Source: Neocallimastix lanati (nom. inval.)
Lineage: Eukaryota > Neocallimastigomycota > Neocallimastigomycetes > Neocallimastigales > Neocallimastigaceae
Length of the DNA: 64,000 nucleotides
Assembly: GCA_016946835.1 (NCBI GenBank)
Contig: JACVTC010000176.1
Span: 138,501-202,500 of the forward strand
Reading direction: 5' to 3'
Shown here: positions 59,166 through 64,000 of the stretch, one piece after another
How positions within the stretch are numbered: position 1 is the first letter of the stretch
How the letters are laid out: each line of letters opens with the position of its first letter
The notes under the pieces: model-generated
What the model was told of the DNA's origin: nothing
Databases searched by the model: none
The model's input: the letters and a program-made list of their open reading frames with translations, nothing else
Position numbers and translations under genes: made by a program

Positions 59166-60887
59166 GCTTTTTTTAGTAAATGCTATTTACAATGTCATAA
59201 TATTGTAATTCTTTATAGAATAATTCATTAACTTTCATTTTATAATTTCATATAGAAGATTCAATTTTAATTTTAACTTTATAAGTTTAATTTTGTATAG
59301 TATTACTATTAAATAAATAAAACTTTAAAAGCTTAATTTAAAATTTTTGAGTATTATATCGCATTATGTCATGCATATCTTTAAATATTATATGTTTTTT
59401 TTTATAAAATAATAAATAAATAAATAAAAAAATAAAAAAAGAAAAGAAATGAAATGAAACAAATGAATTTAAAAGAAAGTTTTAAAATTATAGTATACTA
59501 GTAATGTATAATATCATCTAAAGTATGTATTTTATGTTTTTACTTATTTTTTTATATAATTGTTTTCTGCATATTTTTAGTAAAAATAACAATAGCATAA
59601 ATAATATAAATAGTATATATATTATAAATAGTATAAATATTATAAATTATATAAATAATCTATATAATATATATATAATATAAATAACAAATAATAGAAT
59701 ACTTTAATTAACCTTTAAAAAAAAAAAAAAGGAAGTTGATGTATTGTTAAAATTATTAGTTAATGAAGTTTAATAAAATTTTTTTTAATTATTATAAAAA
59801 AGGAATAATTAATTATGAAATACATGTATTAAATATATAATAAATACGTATTATGCATTAAATACGTAATAAAATGCATGGAATTACTATTAAATAATGT
59901 AATAAAGTATATTCAACAAGTTATTTAATAATTCTCTTTTAAATATAAATATAATTTTATTAATTAAATGAAAAAAAAAAAGAAAGTTAATGTTTCTAAA
60001 TTTGTATATATATATATATATACATTCATTTCAGTGGGTATTATTCAATATTTTTATATTTTATTATTTATCATGTATAAATTATAAAACACTTTTATTG
60101 TTATAAGAACATTAAAAAAAAAAAAAAAAAAAAATAAACTCTACATTAAATATTACTTAATATATTTTTATCTTTTTATTAACTAAAGTGGTTATTATAA
60201 TAATACTCTATACAATTCTATACATTATAAATAAATAAATAATAAGATAAATAAATAAATAATAAATAAAAAATATTTATTATAAATTATTATAAATGTT
60301 ATAATATATAATATAAAAAAAAAGCTAAAATAACACTAAAAATTATAATATGAAGATAGAATTATGGCAATTTAATATTATTTTATAATTGCATAAAATA
60401 ATAATAAAAAAAATTATGATTATTTAATAATAAAAAAATTATGATTATATAATATTTTTTATATAATAAATGCATAAATTATTATTTTAATAAGATATTA
60501 TTAGAAAATATATATATATTAAGTATAAAAAATGAATTATTATATACTAATAAAGAATTACAAAAGCAGAAAAAGATGTACAATGATGATGATGATGATA
60601 ATAAAATTGATAAAAATGATAATAATGATAATAAAATATTATAAATTAAAGTTTCTAAATTTCAAATTATAGTAATTATTAATATATTATTTATATATAT
60701 TAATTAATTTTTAAAATTTATTGAATTTAGTTTTTTTATATATTTAACCTTTTATAATTAATTCATTATATATAGAAATATATGTGATGGATAAATATGT
60801 TATAAAAATATTTTTTTAAAAAAAAAAAGATTTTTTATTCTTTGAATAAAAAAAGAATTATTAAAATTTGAAGTTTTGACTTTTGCC

Positions 60888-60888
<1 letters not shown>
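59166..60888. other. AT-rich desert
   Basis: No gene seen. It includes TA-rich stretches near 59590-59690, a GAT/AAT tract at about 60582-60640 and A runs. Confidence 0.6.
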
Positions 60889-60935
<47 letters not shown>

Positions 60936-61165
60936 TATTTATTATTATTATTATTATTATTGCAATTATTATTATTATTATTATTACAATTATTATTATT
61001 ATTATTATTATTATTTATTTGTTATTATTATTATTATTATTATTTATTATTATTTATTATTATTATTTATTATTATTATTATCATTTTTATCATTATTAT
61101 CATTATCATTATTATTAATATTATTTATTATTATTATTTATTATTATTATTGCAATTATTATTAT
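60889..61165. repeat. (ATT)n microsatellite, interrupted
   Basis: ATT repeats over about 275 bp with sparse interruptions (TTTATT, GCAATT, ATCATT). The Leu/Ile/Tyr frames across it are repeat artefacts. Confidence 0.9.
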
Positions 61166-61935
61166 TTTTATTGATAACTACTTAATAATTATACCATATA
61201 TTTATTTATATTATTATATATATTTATTAAGTAATTTATTAAAAATGTATTTATATTTATGTTTTTTGTTAAGTTTTGGACATTTATTTTTTGGTTGCAT
61301 AAAATTTTATGTTAATAATTCTTTTAAATATTTTGTGTAACTATTATATACTTAGATGATATACTCGATAAAAATTACCATAAATGGATCATCCACTTAA
61401 TACTTAATATTTAATAAAAAAACAACATAAATTATTTTTTAATTTTTATTATATTTCATATTACTTTTTATTTTTAAAGAAAAAATTAACAATTAACAAT
61501 TAAAAATTAACAATTAAAAATTAAAAAAGAAAAATTAAAAAGAAAAATTAAAAATTAAAAAAAAAAAAAAAAAATTAAAAATATAAAAATAATAATTATA
61601 AAATAAAAAAAAATATAAAATAATAATAATAAAATAAAAAAATAAAAGAAAAAATAAAAAAAAAAAAATAAAAGAAATTAATAAAAAAAATAATAATAAT
61701 AAAAATATAAAAATTTATAATTATAATAAAAATATAAAAATAATTTTTTTTTTTTTAATAATAAAATTATATCATTATATAAAAAAAATAAAATAATTAT
61801 AATTATAGATTTTTTTTTTTTTTAATAAATAGAATGCATTTTCAGCAAAAAATAAATATATTAAAGGATTATAAAATTTTCTTATAATTTAGTAACTACT
61901 TATAGAAATTTAATTGTATTACTGAAGTTCAAAAA
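61166..61935. other. AT-rich promoter-side spacer of the last gene
   Basis: No gene seen; A-rich AATTAAAA phrases at 61480-61740. Confidence 0.5.
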
Positions 61936-64000
61936 ATGAGTGTAGATATCAATTATATAAAAGGCTTAATTAAAAGGAATGATTATAATGAAATTAATGA
62001 ATTTATAAATAAAACTAAAATTGAATTTAAACTTTATTTAACAGAAGAATTTAATATTCTTGATTTTGTCTTCAATCTTCGTAATGAATTGAAAATTTCA
62101 TGGCAAGTAAAAGATTTAATTATTGAAAATTTAGATAGAAGTAGACAAGAAATTATTAAAATTGTTTTAAAAAATGATCTCCAATATTTAAAAAATTATT
62201 GTATTGAAAATAGGATAAGCGAATTTAAAAAATTCACTTATCTTCCATATTTAGATTTTGAAAGATTGGTATTAAATTTTAATTCTAAAAAACAGATTAA
62301 TTCAGAAATTAAGGACTACGTAATTTTTAATTATACTAAAGAGAGAGGAAAAGTAATGGAAATATTATTTAAAAATGATGAAAATAGTGTCAAAGAATTA
62401 AAGCAATATCTTTTAGAAAATGAAATTGAAATAAAAGATTTAATTGATAAGCACTTCAATTTAATAAAATATTGTAAATATTTTAATAAAATTGGATTTG
62501 ATAATTGCTTTAAAATTATTAACAAAGTTTTTAAAGAATTTGAATTGGATATAGTTGAATTGAAAGATATTAATAATAATTATAAATTAAAAAAGTATAT
62601 AAAAGATAATTTTAATAAATTTAAAAATTTAAAAAATTTTGATATAAATAAATATTTAAATTCTATAAAATATATTACTGAAGAAAAAATAAACATTTTA
62701 TGGCAATATTATGACAAACGAAGATGTTTGATAATTGATTTAATTATCAAAGAAGATATATTTGGTCTTACAGACTATATTCAAATAAATAATGGTTTTG
62801 AATTAAAAGATCTAAATGGGAATGATTTTGATATTATTAATTATTGTAAATTTTCATTAAAAAATGTTTCAGAAAAATTAATGAATTTTTTATTTATTAA
62901 TTTTGATAAAAGAAGAAAAGAAGTACTAGATATTCTTGAAGAAGTTGTTGATGATAATAAAAAAATAGAAAACTTAAAAAACTATGTTGAAAAAAGTCAT
63001 GGAAATTTTGAATTTAAAAATTTAAGTGATCAGGATTTCGATTTTATTAGATATTGCCATTCAAGTAATAAAATATCTGGTAAAATTGAAAATTTTATTA
63101 TAAGTCATTTCAATAGTGTTAGGTATAGATTGGTTGAATTAATTCAATCTGATGATAATGTGGAAGAGCTTGAAAGTGTTGAATTCGATTTAAACAAATT
63201 AAATGATTCTAATTTCGATTTCATTAAATATTGTCAAGATAATAATAATGGCATATCAACTTTGATGAAAAGTATTGTTGAAATTAAATTTGATTCAAAT
63301 AAAAATGAAATTGTTAATAGAATTAAAAATAATGATATTTCTTATTTAAAGGAATATATGGAAGAAAACAATGTTGAGTTAGAAAAATTAAATAATAAAA
63401 GTTTTAATATTGTAAAATATACAATTTCATTACATAAAAATAAAAAAATTTCAGAGGAAATGAAAGACTTTGTTATTAGTCATTTGAATATAAGAAGATC
63501 TAATATTATCGAATTAATTGAATTTGATGATGTGGAGACACTAGAAAATTTCCTTAAAGAAGAAAAAAATTTTAAATTAAATGATATTAATGATGAATAT
63601 TTCAATTTTAAAGAGTATTGTGAAAAGTATGGAATTGTAAAATCAAATGATATGGAAAATCTTCTTCAAAAATGTAGTGATAAGGAAAAATATATATTAA
63701 ATATTCTTGAAGAAAAAGATCATTCCAATAAACTTAATAAACTCAAAGAGTATTATTTCTTTTTTAATGATTTTGAATTTAAAGAATTAAATGAAAATAT
63801 AGTAAAAAGAATTATTTCTTTATATGAAGATAAAATCATTAATAGTGATATAAAAAATTTTGTATTGGAAAATTATGATTTCTATATAAAAAACATAATT
63901 AAATTCATATATGAAGATAACCGAAATAAACTATTATCTTTTATCCTCAAATACTGGGATAAATTTAAAGATTTAATTGATATATATTTTGTTATTTTGA
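61936..64000 (+). CDS. Helical-repeat protein, 5' part (runs off the window)
   Basis: Open from ATG at 61936 to the last base, 688 codons without a stop, so it is missed by any method that requires one. It consists of nine to ten degenerate units of 60-70 residues: a charged turn such as DKRRKEV, a helix (LDILEE), then LKNYVE, an F-x-(F/L)-K-(D/N)-L-(N/S) phrase, then FDFIRYC and a closing helix like ISGKIENFIISHF. Unit starts are recognisable near residues 67, 134, 260, 324, 393, 453 and 518. The pattern is that of an alpha-solenoid; ankyrin-like proteins with such N-terminal regions are my best guess for gut fungi, but no canonical ankyrin G-TPLH motif is present in the part seen. No signal peptide or membrane helix; probably cytoplasmic protein-binding scaffold. 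Confidence 0.8.
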   Translation, partial: MSVDINYIKGLIKRNDYNEINEFINKTKIEFKLYLTEEFNILDFVFNLRNELKISWQVKDLIIENLDRSRQEIIKIVLKNDLQYLKNYCIENRISEFKKFTYLPYLDFERLVLNFNSKKQINSEIKDYVIFNYTKERGKVMEILFKNDENSVKELKQYLLENEIEIKDLIDKHFNLIKYCKYFNKIGFDNCFKIINKVFKEFELDIVELKDINNNYKLKKYIKDNFNKFKNLKNFDINKYLNSIKYITEEKINILWQYYDKRRCLIIDLIIKEDIFGLTDYIQINNGFELKDLNGNDFDIINYCKFSLKNVSEKLMNFLFINFDKRRKEVLDILEEVVDDNKKIENLKNYVEKSHGNFEFKNLSDQDFDFIRYCHSSNKISGKIENFIISHFNSVRYRLVELIQSDDNVEELESVEFDLNKLNDSNFDFIKYCQDNNNGISTLMKSIVEIKFDSNKNEIVNRIKNNDISYLKEYMEENNVELEKLNNKSFNIVKYTISLHKNKKISEEMKDFVISHLNIRRSNIIELIEFDDVETLENFLKEEKNFKLNDINDEYFNFKEYCEKYGIVKSNDMENLLQKCSDKEKYILNILEEKDHSNKLNKLKEYYFFFNDFEFKELNENIVKRIISLYEDKIINSDIKNFVLENYDFYIKNIIKFIYEDNRNKLLSFILKYWDKFKDLIDIYFVIL

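Noticed and set aside
60876-61185. Frames of 80-100 residues of Leu/Ile/Tyr
   Set aside because: Translation of the ATT microsatellite.

Overview
The window looks like nuclear DNA of an anaerobic gut fungus (Neocallimastigomycota, Neocallimastix/Piromyces/Anaeromyces type). The evidence is extreme AT content with long homopolymers and AT microsatellites between short coding islands, Asn/Lys/Ser-rich proteins, short spliceosomal introns, a secreted pectate lyase with a fungal CBM1 module, a broken chitin-deacetylase-type gene, a small Cys-rich surface protein, a full ABCA-type transporter and abundant retroelement debris. No search was run, so the taxonomy is inference (a Dictyostelium-like AT-rich genome was considered, but CBM1, PL3 and CE4 point to a fungus).

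Layout. 0-2.9 kb: 3' half of a Ty3/gypsy pol with one in-frame stop, then its polypurine tract. 3.97-6.74 kb: a complete non-autonomous LTR element on the minus strand (458-bp LTRs, 4-bp target duplication, PBS, PPT, one 224-aa ORF). 7.6-8.3 kb: LTR-like sequence. 9.87-10.51 kb: an old inverted LTR. 10.52-17.52 kb: a young, full-length Ty3/gypsy element with 736-bp LTRs, gag, pro and pol in three frames joined by apparent -1 frameshift signals, and a Tf1-like self-priming signal. 17.59-17.66 kb: tRNA-Trp(CCA). 17.76-20.8 kb: a 5'-truncated copia element. 21.0-22.0 kb: an internally deleted ABCA pseudogene. 25.2-26.5 kb: CBM1-PL3 pectate lyase, two exons. 27.1-28.0 kb: LINE tail. 30.7-31.3 kb: Cys-rich membrane protein. 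32.6-35.0 kb: a LINE that has cut off a CE4 deacetylase pseudogene. 37.4-42.8 kb: intact ABCA transporter with a newly recognised first exon. 43.25-44.17 kb: composite satellite (37-bp core plus (TTTTA)n). 44.76-46.2 kb: a third LINE relic. 47.0-52.4 kb: a 1787-aa single-pass membrane protein with repeats. 55.3-56.5 kb: simple-sequence desert. 57.0-59.2 kb: decayed copia-like element with a half-tRNA-Lys primer site. 61.9 kb to the end: an open-ended helical-repeat protein.

How it fits together. The host genes are few and unrelated in function: one cell-wall polysaccharide lyase, one lipid-type transporter and three surface or scaffold proteins. Much of the rest is a retroelement landscape. 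The most notable parts are the tRNA-Trp gene hemmed in by retroelements on both sides, and the expression and priming signals of the young Ty3 element: a slippery heptamer plus spacer plus perfect stem-loop at gag-pro, a second heptamer at pro-pol, and 13-nt complementarity between the predicted transcript start and the primer-binding site.
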